From positions 45,478,358-45,542,357 of the forward strand of contig OW388300.1 of assembly GCA_936450465.1 (NCBI GenBank): DNA of 64,000 bases. The letters are read 5' to 3'. Origin of the DNA: Gibbula magus (Eukaryota; Mollusca; Gastropoda; Trochida; Trochidae). Made by a program: the position numbers and the translations under genes. Shown here piece after piece: positions 42,236 through 55,057 of the stretch (the first letter of the stretch is position 1; each line of letters opens with the position of its first letter). The notes under the pieces are model-generated. The model saw only the letters and a list, made by a program, of their open reading frames with translations, was not told the origin of the DNA and searched no databases.

Positions 42236-42761
42236 TGACCAAAAGTTTGTCAAATTGCTATGTGGTATCAAAAGAAAGTACACTGAATAAGAATTATGAA
42301 CCCCTTTTGCGACTTTATACTGTATGAGGTTTTTGAAGGGCATTTAGAAGTGGTATACATAGGAACAGGAAGATTTGCTGGATAACAACTTCTTTAATGT
42401 GAAAAAACACGACGTTCGGGGGTCCATATGGCGGGTTCCCAGATTGCCGGACAGCCGACTTCCCTATTCAAACTCACTGAGGCGGGTAAATCCATGAACA
42501 ATAGTGGATTAAAGTATAGTCATTTTCGGACATGACATATAACATAACAGCTTCTTAACAAATTTCATAAAAAATTCTTGACTCATACATAAGTCTGTTT
42601 CGTAAAATCCGTTATCATCACATCACCTGTCGGGCAAAGTGGGACATGATCGTACACACTCACTCCTTCATCAGGTGGAATATAAGGAAATAACAAAATA
42701 TGATACATTTATATAGCAAACAAAACAATGGTGAGGAAACTCAATCAGGGAAATTAACATG

Positions 42762-42867
42762 CATGAGAATGGTATACAATGGGGATTTGTTATACAAACA
42801 TGAGAGGGGTAAAGCATGAGAATGGTATACAATGCGGATTTGCAATACAAACATGAGGGCAGTAAGT
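42762..42867. repeat. two direct copies of a 53-bp unit
   Basis: CATGAGAATGGTATACAATG begins at 42,762 and again at 42,815. The units differ at only a few positions. Confidence 0.85.
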
Positions 42868-44540
42868 ACTTAAGTCTTAGGAATGCCAAGCCGTTTCCAA
42901 TTAAGGTATGTTCCGAACAGCGAAAAATTAATGACTGCGCTTGGAAAAATGAGCAGAGGTTTTATTTTGCTTAAATATGATTGTTTAAATTTGAATACAA
43001 GACTCGTTCCCATTTTTTTAATAGCTTATATCTGTATATCTGTAAATCCTTTATTTCTATGTTTATTGTTTTGACTAACAGCTTAAAATCAGTTTCTCCT
43101 TACACAGATCATTGAGTTGGATGACTAAAGGATTGGCTGAATTTAGATGTCGCAATTCAACATTCAAGGATGTGGGTGTGAGAACTTGTTTTTTACACAC
43201 CTTGGTCGATCAAGCTATCCCTTACAATTGCATGATGGTAGCATTGTAAACAGCAATGTTATTGTAACCAATGTTAAAGAATGGGCAACGATTGCCTTTT
43301 GGAACGGGACCCAGGTACAACGACTATCATGGATCCCTGTCAACATTCACATTGATGTGCGTGAAAGTTGAAAGTTGAACTGTTCAAATTGCAACCTGTC
43401 CATTAATTATTCAGTGAAGCGGGACAAGATTATTGCAATGTAGCAAGATATACAAGTGTATTAAGTGTCACATGGGATTGAGTTTATATTAATGATATAC
43501 TCATGTGCGAAAGAAACGTCCCCGTATTTTTAAGAGATTATACAATGAAATATTGCTGGTGGAGAAAGGAGATTTTGACACTTTGAGATTGATAGACACA
43601 TGTTTCATGAAGAGGTACCCACAATTTCATACATCAGAGTATGATACTTTTGTTTGTATGCCTGTTCAAATACACTTGGGATGCTAAAATCGCTCTTTCA
43701 AGATGTGTTTTGGCCACAATGTTTGGTCAAGTTTAAACAACCTAAAAAGTAGAAATTTAATTAATAAAAGGTGTCGTGGACATTACTAACTTGTTTGGAT
43801 TTAAATTTGTTGACGCATCATTACTGTAGAAAGTCACAAAACAAGCCTAAAATCGCTTTTCCAAAACGACGATTTCTATAAAAGCGTGTTTCTCAGACAT
43901 ATGAACAGATAATATTTTGACAATCCATATTTAGTTTAGATGTGTTCTGAAGGCATGACGTAACGCTGATTCATTCGTATTTATCACCCGCGGTTTGAAA
44001 CATCTTCTATTTTATATGGGGACGTTTCTTTTGCAAGTTAGTTTAGAACAACTAATTATAATAATAATGTTAAAATTTGTATAGCGCCTAAATCCGATAT
44101 TTGCTCTGAGGAGCGTGGTCATATGCTCTGTTACAACGAACTCTTTAGTTCTTTTTTAAATGGAGTGATATCAGTCATGTTTTCAAGTTTTCAGGTAGCT
44201 GATTTCATAGCACATGTCCTGCTTTGGCAAATGCTCTATCGCCATATTATGCGGTCCGTGTAGAGAGCACTGCTACCTGTTTTGCACAGGTTGATATGAG
44301 AGCTCGTGTTGGCTTATACCATGACAGTAGTTTAGTTAGGTACTCTGGAGCTTGGTTCTAGAGTTTACAGTCATATGTCTTTATTAAAAAAAAACGTTGA
44401 CATTATTTAAGAGATAAAAAGAAGAACACAACACGACATGTCACATAAGAATGATGTAGCGATGGAGCGATACTTGCATAGCTTATGGCGTATTGTGCCA
44501 ATCCATATGCACGAATTTCCATGAATGAAATATATTTTCA
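42868..44540. other. intergenic, no gene seen
   Basis: Open frames at 43,147-43,371 and 43,505-43,687 have no recognisable domain and are not supported. TTAAAATTTGTATAGCGCC near 44,070 looks like the end of a common interspersed repeat, but only one clear copy is present. Confidence 0.5.
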
Positions 44541-44759
44541 AGGGACACCGCGTCGAGGATAAATATGAGATCAGATTTATCTTCCTATGATGATTAACGT
44601 GTAAGGTAGTGACAGATTCCCAATTTCCAATAATTGAAGTAATTAGTAATAAAACTACTGCATGTAGACAGTGAGGCGAAGCGTAAATCGTTAGCAGACT
44701 CGTTAATCAGCATAAACAGATAAAAGTGATCTCATTTCTATCCTCGACGTAGTGTCCCT
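44541..44759. mobile_element. MITE-like element, ~33-bp terminal inverted repeats
   Basis: Left end AGGGACACCGCGTCGAGGAT (44,541) and right end ATCCTCGACGTAGTGTCCCT (to 44,759) are inverted. The arms match at about 29 of 33 positions. 219 bp, no coding capacity; target duplication unclear. Confidence 0.75.
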
Positions 44760-45508
44760 TTAATCATACGGTTCGTCGGGGTCTTTAACAACAGTAACTG
44801 AGCTCACATAGTTTATATCTGACAGGGTTTGAAGTTTGTTTCCAGGGACTAGTCTCTGCAAAATGATACTTAGTTGTGCGTTGTGCTTCAAAGGTTCTCC
44901 AACGATAAACATATGCATATTTTATAAACGATCAATAAGGACATTTATCTTTGTTGGGAAATTACTCTTGTCATCTTGACACTGAATGTAAAATGTTAAT
45001 GATTTATCTAACACACCACTGACTGAGACTTATAATTATCCAGATGTCTATACATGTTATTGATCATGATATTAAAAGTTTCAATTTTCAAGCAAAAATG
45101 TCCACATAAATAATCGCCTGTATTCCTAAATACTTTTAAGTTATTTGACAACACAGTAAACTCGTTTTCACTAAGGTACTTTACGAGAAAAGATCTTTAA
45201 TGACTAGACAAACATATTTCATAGGTTTCACACTTAAACTTACTCAATAACAGTATTTTTCATCGTTTAGGGGTTATGATGTAAAGCATACAACCTTTTT
45301 GTCTAGTCACAAAAGTAAAAGTTTACTTTCAGCTTCTTATGGACATCTAAATCACATTTATTGGTTGCTACCAGGCTGGTCGAAAATCGGACAATTTTAA
45401 TCTTCTTAAGCAAGCTGCATTTTTGCCACAATATCAATATGAATTTTAAACGTGTTATTGGCATAACGCTACGTTATTCAGCTTTCTTATGAACCATTCA
45501 TTTCTCAA

Positions 45509-45576
45509 ATATCTTTGATACTTGAAAAGTTATTAAAAAAGAAGTGGGGTAACGTTTCTTTTGGCGTTTAGTGTAT
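45509..45576. repeat. dispersed repeat, copy 2 of 2
   Basis: Same ~65-bp block as in intron 3 at 14,862-14,936, with one A-run length difference. Flanks are unrelated. Confidence 0.75.
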
Positions 45577-45920
45577 AAGCAAATACTGACAATCTAATCA
45601 TTATAAACTGAGGAGATTCGAATTTAAACAGTCGTGGCAATGACATCTTTCTTTTCCGACTGTTGTTTACATAATATTGACAGGAGACAACAACAAATGG
45701 CGGCCTCCATGCCATGACGTCATTCAAAGAACGGATAACTCTGATCTCGTGTCCCTGAAAGATTAGATTTTATAACGCTTCACTCGGCATGATGCTCACG
45801 TGGTTAAATTGTTCGCACGATCTTCATGCTGTCCCCATGGTTTCACGATGTGTGCAGCCCGTCTAGTGGAGAACGCAGGGTTCTTACTGACAGACAATCA
45901 TACTGTGTCTAACAGCCCTT

Positions 45921-45990
45921 CGTAGCCTAAAGGATACAAGAGCTATGTTAATATACGAAGGGTTGCACGTTCGAGTCCCGACTTATTCAT
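45921..45990 (+). repeat. tRNA-like SINE head or tRNA pseudogene
   Basis: TAGCCTAAAGGATA (A-box-like) and GTTCGAGTCCC (B-box) are correctly ordered and spaced, but the acceptor ends do not pair. A decayed tRNA-derived sequence, not a functional tRNA. Confidence 0.45.
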
Positions 45991-46054
45991 TAGAAAAAAT
46001 AATGTGTCATATTTGAGATGTTTTAACATCCTATTCCTATTCAAGACCATTCTG

Positions 46055-46129
46055 TGTAAAATGTACTAGCCATGTATGACTATATATATATTGCACCGTC
46101 ACAGTCATACATGGCTAGTACATTTTACA
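46055..46129. repeat. perfect 27-bp inverted repeat (hairpin)
   Basis: 46,055-46,081 and 46,103-46,129 are exact reverse complements, around ACTAGCCATGTATGACT, with a 21-bp loop starting in (AT)n. Confidence 0.9.
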
Positions 46130-46744
46130 TTTTATTTAAGGAATATAAGGAAAGTGGTGGTGTATTTAGAAAAAAGTATCTAAGTGGATCATCGCAACAA
46201 GACAAAGACTAAGTGCCGATGTAAGCATATATACTCATGATCATTAAAGTTGCAATTGTCACCCGGACAGAAAATTCGAATAACTTGTACTTCGTTTTCG
46301 TAAACAACAGGGACATGTCGTCAAAACACATCATGTTTATCATTCGTGTTAATAATGCAAAGTTCAGGTTATGTTTTAATGACCCATTTTGAAGTTAAAA
46401 TACCTAACTATGATTTTGAACGCGTTTTATCTCAGATTCAAACCCAGTGCTGTCATAACGAACATTGTAATTTTTAAGTATGTTAAGACGTGTCTTCGGA
46501 TGATAACCTTTATTATCATGATATATGTTTGAAGCGGGTAAAATTCAATGTTAATAACAGTGTCGTTGACTTTCCTTACATACATGACACTAGTGTTGAG
46601 TCTGTAATATTTAATAAAACTGTCATAACAATCTGAGAAGAACACGCCTTTGCTTTGTTTGATCGTATTGTGTTGTAATCCATACTGAAACCGTGACAAC
46701 CCAGTTCACTCATGCTCACTGTTATCTGTCAACAAGCCAGTAGT

Positions 46745-46845
46745 GATAACGAGTTAAATGATAGCGTCGATATCCCAGCAGGATCCATTACGCAGTACAT
46801 ACCACGTGTCTACCTGTTATTCACACATTGAGGGCATAGATTAAA
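46745..46845. repeat. dispersed repeat, copy 2 of 2
   Basis: Diverged partner of 42,113-42,235 (GTGATAACGAGTTAAATGAT ... TACCTGTTATTCACAC). Confidence 0.5.
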
Positions 46846-47792
46846 TTCACATTTTTCTCCACTCTCTAAAAGGTATGTTTAAATTTCTTATAAAAAAATA
46901 AATTGATAATGAGACAAACATTACCTTATTTAGTTTAATAGTTTATCTAATGAGTTCCATTTATGATATTGTATTGACATCATCTACTCCATCAATGTAT
47001 TTTTGTGGACCACAATTCTACTTTAAATACCCTGTTTATCTGATAAGCTTTTAACTCGTTACGCTGACTGGATGGTTACACATCGTTATATATAATATGT
47101 ATTTTGCCAGATGTCGTGATTTTAAAGTTGACGATCGCTCATCGGTATTCTTATCCGGGCACTTTCAATATTACTCCAGTTATAAAGGCATTGTCCTGGT
47201 TGATTATTTAAAGCGTTACGAGTCAAAATCATATAAGGCAATCAGGGTATTTGTAGCATTGCGGATACAAATACCCCGATGGAGCAGGGTGTACATGTTT
47301 GTGTTTGTGTTTGTGTGACATTTTATTATGTATTGTAACCATATGCAAAAGGCAGACAGACAGACAGATTTCCCCCAGTTTTGTAGGCCATATAACAGTC
47401 AATTTAAACAGAACTTTTTGATACTGATACTCCAGCAAAAGGGTAAGATTGAACGAAGCTTCAGTAAAATGTCATGTTGAAGGTTTCAATAATAACATCT
47501 AAGATCTATCATGTTTTAGAAATTATAATACATATTATTGTTAAGGTTACATATTCTTATATACAGGTTATTTTGTGATATTAATTACGTATTTCTAATT
47601 CTACGAGATTTATTAAAAATAATAAGCAATATTAAACATTATTTGCATGATATTTTTCTTACATAATTTGTACATGGTTTACAAAAAGTATCATGGTGAA
47701 AATACGCAATTCTTTCATCATCATAGCGTTGGCAAATCATTATGGGTTGTATTCATCTTCTACCAATCTGATTAAAATTGACCTTGTTCCGA
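46846..47792. other. intergenic, no gene seen
   Basis: AT-rich. A short hairpin (GGGTATTTGTA ... TACAAATACCC) lies near 47,245-47,277. Confidence 0.5.
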
Positions 47793-48147
47793 GGAATAAA
47801 ATTTGCAAAATATTATATCTACCGGGATACGAACAGGTTCTGTAGATTCCTCGCCACAAGGTCTGAGAACATCCCGTGTAGGCGTGTGTTCCGAACCAGT
47901 TTAGCGCAGCCAATCACATCATAGTATTTAAACGGTCGCTGTTTTGAAAGAATTCGGAGCAGACAAAGGGATAGCTGTTTGGAGTTATCTGCCCCTAGCT
48001 TCTCGCACCGAAAGCATTTGTTGGGCATCTTTTTATTGACTACCTGAATTGCGCTCGAACACGCGAGTCTACGGGCTGTTTTCAGACGGTTTACGACTGA
48101 TATGAGTTCGTATCCCGGTAGATGCACTATTTTGCAATTTTTATTCC
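47793..48147. mobile_element. 355-bp foldback element
   Basis: The outer 42 bp (47,793-47,834 against 48,106-48,147) are inverted copies with about four mismatches and share a perfect 17-bp core, TCTACCGGGATACGAAC. Weaker inverted similarity continues inward (GGTCTGAGAACATCCCGT against CGTCTGAAAACAGCCCGT), so nearly the whole element is a palindrome. A 102-residue minus-strand open frame lies entirely inside and has no recognisable domain; I treat it as a by-product. Confidence 0.8.
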
Positions 48148-48396
48148 ACGGAAAACCGTCGATTTTAATCAGACTGCATCTTCTACTAATGCTACACCTC
48201 TGTTATGATAACATAAACAGTCTACAATAAAATGTATTGAAATGCCTCTCTGTTTCAACTGACAAGCATCTAAACTTGCTTAAAATATGTATGTAGTATG
48301 TAATGTGATATCTGTTAAAAGGTAAGTTTCAACTTGTAACAAAATACTTATAATAGTGCATATCTACGCTCAAAAGCATGCTCATGGCGCTACAAT

Positions 48397-49111
48397 TAAA
48401 AAGTACAAATCAGAGTCAGTGAAACCGAGTTTAAATGAGTCGGTGAGAGCTTTAGGTCAAGGGGTAATGAATTCCATAAGACTGGAGCAGTATGGGAGAA
48501 TGATCTTTGACCAAATGTCTTGAACTTGAAGGGAGGTACTACCAAGAGGTGCTGTTGCTGCTAGCGCAGTTCATGGGCTGGAACAAAAGTTCAGTGATGT
48601 AACTAGGAGTCTGGCTATGAAGGGATTTGTAAGTGAGACAAAGTACCTTGAACTGGATTCCGTCCTTCACTGGCAACCAATGCAGTTGTTTCAGTACTGG
48701 GGTGATGTGATTCTGTTTGGAAGAACGAGTTATTAGCCTTGCCATAGTGTTTTGGACCTTCTGGGGTTTGTCCAGAAGAGTGTCACTAAGTCCAAAGTAT
48801 AGACTGTTACAGTAGTCCAGTCTACTGAGAATAAGGGATCGAACAAGTGAGTGAGCAGATTCCGCAGTGACGAGAGGACGAATGTTGCCAATAGCTCTGA
48901 GGTGAAAAGTTTTGCAAATATTGTTGACTTGGGATTCTAAGGAGAGACAAGGATCAAGAAGAACACCAATATCTGTGACAGTTTGGTTGGGTTGGATAGG
49001 AGACTCTGCAACAGTAAGAGACTGCATATCAGATTTGAGAAGTTGTCGCCTAGTGCCGACTACAAGGGCCTCAGTCTTGCTTTTATTCAGTTTCAGTTTG
49101 TAGACTCTCAT
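48397..49111 (-). pseudogene. LINE reverse transcriptase C-terminal fragment, truncated and frameshifted
   Basis: The minus-strand frame from 49,111 to 48,539 reads through LKLNKSKTEALVVG, IGVLLDPCLSL, LDYCNSLYFGLSD, LITRSSKQNHITPVLKQLHW and LPVKDGIQFKVL, typical of the region after the catalytic domain in jockey/CR1/L2-type LINE ORF2. It then shifts frame: TFGQRSFSHTAPVLWNSLP (about 48,525-48,470) continues in another frame to a stop near 48,397. The catalytic RT motifs and endonuclease are absent (a stop directly precedes 49,111), so the copy is 5'-truncated and dead. Exact clade not determined. Confidence 0.9.
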
Positions 49112-50131
49112 TCAAGATTTAAGTTCATGGTCTTATCCTTTTAGAAAATTTTACTTTTCCCTAATTTTGAAAATAGTCTTGGCTCCAATAAACAAACGAT
49201 CTTTGTTTAAAAAGAGAAATGAGCATGTAACATGTTTATTTCCCTGACTCATCAATAGAAAACCACAATCATATTGAGATAAATTATTAAACATACATAT
49301 TATAGCTAGGGACATTCATTGTCTTGTTGACTCAAGAAGTTCTGACTATTGTCGATTCGGTACAGTGACAATATATAAGGGAAAGTAGTGATTTTCTAAT
49401 AAAAAGGACAATATAGTAAAACCTAACTTTGGAAACTTATCTGCAAAAGACAAAAAGACAAATTTGGTTTGGTATTGTTTAAGATGCCATGTAGCTTCTA
49501 TACATGTAAATGTAGTTTCGGTTTCTGCACTCTTATAAGTTATAAGGATGTGGCTCGATTTGCTTTGGAAGTAAATCATGTTCATATATTAGGAGATGAC
49601 TATGTTGAGTGGAATCATTTGAACTTACAACAGTACATGTGATATTTCGGCACGTATCAAAGCCAATGAGTGTTTCAACATCAGCGGCATATACAATGTA
49701 ACGAAAGCTGTACATAACAAGTGGAAAACGCGTAGCAGTCAGGGCCCCGTTCCACAAACACATCGTAGAGTAAATTAAATGTAGCCCATTGTTTTATCAC
49801 AGATTGCAGATAGTTCTTTCCAAATGCATTGTTAACTTTCGCCGTTTTGAGTCTCATGTTGATCGCTTTAGGATTTCATTCTTGTGAAACGATCTGGTGC
49901 CATTTTTGTCACAACAATGGCTCATTTTAAAAACATTTAGGTACACATAACGATTTGGAGAATTCATGCATGGTTGTTTAGCAACAAGTGTAATCGGACA
50001 TGAAACGAAGGAAACAAAGCACTACACAACCAAATTACTTCTCTGATTGATACCAACAGTCATACCACTGTTTCGTACAGTTATACTAGAATCCGCCTTT
50101 AACCTATTTATTTGTTATCCCTTTTCTTCAG
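49112..50131. other. region upstream of the NHL gene
   Basis: No RING, B-box or coiled-coil exon is recognisable. A pyrimidine-rich CCCTTTTCTTCAG ending at 50,131 looks like a splice acceptor for the following exon. Confidence 0.5.
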
Positions 50132-50133
50132 CA

Positions 50134-50931
50134 ATGTGTGAATCGGTTGATACCAGCACAGAACAGGACGTGAGGACTCCTTACATGCGTTACGTCACAG
50201 TCCTTGAAGTAGGAGGTGTTCACACAGTAGTAGTCACTGACTACGAGAATAGGTGTGTGAAATCTTTATACACCAAGAATAACAGGCAATATCAGAGTCG
50301 TCTTCAACTAAATGACTCACCATGGGGTATAACACAGCTTGGGGACAACGAAGTGATGGTTGCTGTTCAAGACGCAAATCAGATTGTGAGAGTTGAGGTG
50401 AACCCTGACCTGGTCTACGTGTCCCATATCAACACATGTAAGAGATACACCAGTCTGGTGGTGATGACGCCTTCAAGACTTGTAGCAGGTGGTTATGATA
50501 CTGTTGATATCCTGAACATGCAGGGAGAAGTGTTGAAGTCAATAGGTACACACAACAACATGGATCTGTTCAGATTTTCCGACTTCATGTGTGTCAGCAA
50601 CACAGGGCACCTCCTGGTGTCAGATTGGGGGAAGTACACAGTCACCTGTCTGACGTCGGAGGGAGAAGTTGTTCGTATATACTCTTCTGCAGGTAGAGGG
50701 GCTCTCGGTTTCCCTAAAGGTGTTACTACAGCAGGTGAAGGAGATGTCCTTGTTGCAGACAGCGGCTTGAAGAAAGTGATTCAGCTGAGTGAGTCAGGAG
50801 AGTATGTCCGAGATGTTCTCACCTCACAGGATGGTCTGCAGTATCCAGAGGGTATCTGTGTAGACAAACATGGGACATTGTTCATATGTGACTCGGATAA
50901 ATTATTGAAGTTTGTATTAATAAACAAATAA
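50134..50931 (+). CDS. NHL-repeat beta-propeller protein (TRIM C-terminus-like)
   Basis: 265 residues from the ATG at 50,134. About six blade-like repeats can be followed (residues ~20-50, 60-90, 105-135, 147-182, 190-225, 235-262). Each has the hydrophobic strand, G-[DN] turn and V-[AS]-D pattern of NHL propellers, for example FPKGVTTAGEGDVLVADSG and YPEGICVDKHGTLFICDSD. In animals such propellers form the C-terminus of TRIM2/3/32/71-like E3 ligases and bind RNA or proteins. The RING, B-boxes and coiled coil are not encoded in the preceding 10 kb in any long open frame. The likely splice acceptor at 50,130-50,131 suggests this is the last exon, with earlier exons short, distant or lost. Otherwise it is a stand-alone NHL protein. 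The in-frame sequence upstream of the acceptor (from 50,047) looks intronic. Confidence 0.8.
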   Translation: MCESVDTSTEQDVRTPYMRYVTVLEVGGVHTVVVTDYENRCVKSLYTKNNRQYQSRLQLNDSPWGITQLGDNEVMVAVQDANQIVRVEVNPDLVYVSHINTCKRYTSLVVMTPSRLVAGGYDTVDILNMQGEVLKSIGTHNNMDLFRFSDFMCVSNTGHLLVSDWGKYTVTCLTSEGEVVRIYSSAGRGALGFPKGVTTAGEGDVLVADSGLKKVIQLSESGEYVRDVLTSQDGLQYPEGICVDKHGTLFICDSDKLLKFVLINK

Positions 50932-51061
50932 TTACACAAACGTGTAAACAATTCTCATCAATTCCATCTTCTTCTTCAGTTTGTTTTTGTTCATAACTGA
51001 ATATTTACACCAACTTATGTCTGGTCAGTTTTGATGTGTGATTGTTTGTATCATAAGGTAT

Positions 51062-51067
51062 AATAAA
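51062..51067 (+). promoter_or_regulatory. polyadenylation signal of the NHL gene
   Basis: AATAAA 131 bp after the TAA, in a T-rich 3' flank. Well placed for a short 3' UTR. Confidence 0.55.
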
Positions 51068-54000
51068 AGTAATGTATGCATACGAGCTTACCAATCTGGA
51101 TAAAAACTTTAATGGGAATAAAATCATTTCTTTTATCAAACTTCATGTTTGGTAATTTAATTTTGTTAAAAAATATGTTGTGTATGGTAAAGTCAGAATG
51201 TCGTGTATATTTCAAACTTCTTGCTAGGACTCCGAGTTTATCACACTAATCAAATCGGGACAGATACTCCAATGTTCTTTGATTAGTCTTATATATTGAA
51301 ACGTCAACACTGCACCAAGCACGCCATGTTGCATCACGTGCTTCAAAATGAAAAGTACCAAGCCAGTTGTGTTGTTTGCTGTCACAATCCCGTGCCTTTG
51401 TTGGTCAACATCGTTCAGCTGTCGCTAACCATTGTCATACGACCACATACATGTAGATCTAGGATCGAGGAATTTAGAAGGGGTGGGATGGGAGTCCACA
51501 TATTGAGGGAGAAGGGTGGACCCTTATCCACCCTTCCGGGTACCAAATTGACTCAAAACTGATCCCAAATGTGTTATAGCTTGTCAATACTTGTTGTAAG
51601 CCAAGTTACACACTGGCTTCTTTGTATTACTCGTCTTCCTGTTGTCCTACTAATGCACAGTGTATTTATCACAGAGTTTCCTTGGATGCATCAGCTATCC
51701 AAACAAGTGTTCATATCACTGAAATATCCAATATTCTAAGTGAATGGAAATGTATTATACTGGAACATATCGAAGGTAAATTCTCTTCAAGTTCATTGAA
51801 ATTGTAACGTGTGTTGCAAATTAGAAGAAAAAGATCACTATCTACACATGTGAAGTCATACACGAGTGTAAGAATACATTGTATAAACTTATATATCTTC
51901 TTATCCAGTCATGTGTCAAACATTTCATGCGAAAACTAAATAGCCAGTGATCCAGGCACCAATAGCAAGCACTGTCTGTACCAAAAAGCCTTATAATACC
52001 AATTCGGCTGCCGTGTATTCGCAGTAGGGCTTAAATTAACCAGTGATGGAGGCTGGCGGGAGTTATCATTACGAGAGAAGATGAATGGTTTATTTAAAAA
52101 ATAGAGCAATGGGGGGATATATATGGGTATAGTGAAAATGGTTAATAAATGGAAATAAATTTTCGAATGTGAAATATAATATATATCTATATGTACATGT
52201 GATTTGTTGTGTGATTCCAATATGAGTAATATAATTGCAAGATACTGTTATGCAGCAATCCGAATGAACCCTGCAACGCAGCTTTAAAAACGTTGAAACT
52301 AGAGTTACTTCCCTTGTTCTAGCAACGTGATTTATGGGTGCTTGTTAATCATTAGATAGATGCTTATGAACTGATTGAAAATATCTCCATGAACAAGAAA
52401 CCAGGGACCAAGGAGAGGGTATCAGAAATTGGATAACTTGTTCCCAATCCGTTTCATCATGAATAAAATATGTTTAAACCAACCAAACCAATTGTTGATT
52501 GTTGAACTATTTCTAGGCACTTCACAACCGATGTCGTGACCATCACTTTGATGTACCGTCTATGATATTACTCCGCTAAAACTAGGTCAATTCTCTTTCC
52601 ACTTTTACAACAAAAACACGCTTATTTTAATAATGTCATTATATGATAAAGATATTATCAACCTCGTGTGTTTACGTATCATTAATATCATATATTTGGA
52701 ATTAAAAATAATGTATTATGTTCGCCAAATACAATTTTTATTCCAAAAATATGATATTAATGATACGGAAACAAACTTGGTAAATAATCTGTATATCACG
52801 AATGTTGGAACTTACCTTGCCTTTATTTCAGTATTTACAGTAAGTGGAAACTTCTTAACGATCGTTATCGAGTCCGGTTTTCGATCATGTCATGTTATCA
52901 TGTTGCTGTCATTTCTAAAGCTATAGATAGAAACTACCCACTAACCTTGTTTAATTTAAAATCTTTTTACCATCAGGCATGTCTTGGTAAGTACTTCTGA
53001 CACATTTTGTCAAAATTTAAGCATTAATTTACGTTTTTTGTTTACAACGTGGCCGCGAGATGAATTCGAATTGTTGTCAAATCTTATCACAATTCTGATT
53101 GGCTGCCATAGATATCTTTGATTGCTAAATTATTTTGATAGGAAATAAACAGCAATAAGTTATTCTAATGAATAGTTTCTTTCTAGAAACGTGAATAAAA
53201 GCAACCAGAAGTAATAAATATGAATTTATTTGTTTTGGTTAGAAATGGTTGATACGGAATTAGCCAATGGGAGGATGCGTTACATACATTGGTTTCATTA
53301 CGTCACACACTAAGCAAGGGAGAACTCGCCAGATGATTCAGTTTATGCCATCGTGTGTTTGTTAAATTTAGTAAATTTTAAAACCTCTGCAACCAAATTA
53401 ATCTGATGTACTTGTCAAAACACTCATTTTTTCACTGCAACCAAATACTTATTTGCCAAGGTAGGGATTAATGATGACTAATTGCTGTAAATAAATTTGG
53501 TTGCAGATCCCTGGGGACTGCAATCAAATTCCCTAAATACGATGTTTTAAGTACATTTCTGTCCTGCAAACCAATGATTCTGATAACAGATATGATATAT
53601 CATGTTATAGAAAATCATCTCTGCTGTTTCGATCACTTTGTATGAACTGTTTTCAGTAGCATTTAAACATCATTATAGAGCCCCCGTCTTTCGTAATCTT
53701 CAATTACTCTAAGGTCCATATTTAAAAAAAAACATTTTTCGTACATTACGTCAATTTATATGGTTTATCGATGACAGCGTTTTGGTAAGAGATTAATTTG
53801 ATCATTGTAAAAATAACACCAGAGATACCGTTGATTATTTCATTAATGTTTAACTGTCCGGCATGTAAACCAGCGTGTCAACCACCTATTTCACATATCA
53901 ACACAACAGACCTCGAAAATGTCAATAACTAAGAAATATCAGAATTTGTTATAGACACACGAAACACTCACGTGAATCTTAACATGACAATGTAATTTAC

Positions 54001-54600
54001 AAGATCGTATTTATACAAGCAGAATAAGTATCAATACTCGAAGTAACTAACAATGTATTCAAAACATCATAGATCAAATGACACACATATATATTGACAG
54101 AATCGATATATCATATTTACAATATTGATAGATTAGTCTTTGATTATAATAGGAAACCATGACATGACATTCTCTTTATAAAATTAAAGATCCATCAATA
54201 GCCGATGACCACAAACAGAGTAATTGATAAACATGTAGGTAGAGAACAATTGCTCTGAGATATGATCTCACTATTAATTCCCTTGTTATTGACAGTTAAT
54301 CGATATTTGCACCAATGTTTAGTCAATGACACTTTTTCATAAAAACCCTTTGAATAAAGCCCGATATGAACATCTCGTATTGGGTCTTGATTGAATTGAT
54401 GGACGAGGACACGTCTTAAAATACTCAATATGAGCTCTGGAGGGGGCGGTGGACCGGGTGACATGATTGTAAGCTGATAGTTTATATACACCCACTTGTG
54501 TCAATCATGTATATGTTTCATACCATGGACAACGAACACGTTGTTCCAAACTTACTTATCAACATACTAGCCATACAGCGTGATACTTGAAACGACCTTT
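51068..54600. other. intergenic, no gene seen
   Basis: AT-rich; short open frames only, and no domain recognised on either strand. Confidence 0.55.
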
Positions 54601-54605
54601 CTAAC

Positions 54606-54720
54606 CCGTATCACCCGATACGAGGGACTTACAATATTGTAAGTCCCTCCAGGAGGGTTTACATAGACAATTGTAAACCATGTTAGAATGAATTACAATG
54701 ATTGTAAACCCTGATATATT
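54606..54720. repeat. cluster of perfect palindromes
   Basis: 54,622-54,649 is a spacer-less 28-bp perfect palindrome with half-site GAGGGACTTACAAT. It is flanked by a GTATC-ACCC-GATAC hairpin on the left and GTTTACATAGACAATTGTAAAC on the right. ATTGTAA half-sites recur to 54,715. Confidence 0.85.
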
Positions 54721-54827
54721 TGCTAAAATGACGTCTTGAAAGTAAAGATCTGAAGAAACTAACTTAGACTAATTTTGAAAATTTTCTTAAATTTACGACA
54801 GAATATGAACAGCAAATGTTTTGAAGA

Positions 54828-54881
54828 AAGTGCGTATCGAACCCTGTAGTACGTAAGCTAGCGCTTTAGTCTACTGCATCA
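54828..54881 (-). repeat. possible tRNA-like SINE head
   Basis: On the minus strand a good B-box (AGGGTTCGATACG) follows a weaker A-box-like TAGACTAAAGCGCTAGC. No cloverleaf with paired acceptor ends can be drawn. Confidence 0.3.
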
Positions 54882-55057
54882 AGGAGGCAGATGAGATTCT
54901 GCGGTACAAAAGCAACTTATATAGCGCGGCTGTTGACAGGCTAATTTCAGGTTCCAAACAAGGATTTTATGAACGACTCTATTTACCACGGATCTCAAAT
55001 ATAACGCTATAACAATTAAACAGCCTATTTTACACTAAAAAACGGTTGATAACATAA

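Noticed and set aside
43147..43371. 74-codon open frame after a possible splice acceptor
   Set aside because: No recognisable domain, no phase-compatible upstream exon; may be chance.
47819..48127. 102-residue minus-strand open frame
   Set aside because: It lies wholly within a palindromic foldback and has no domain.
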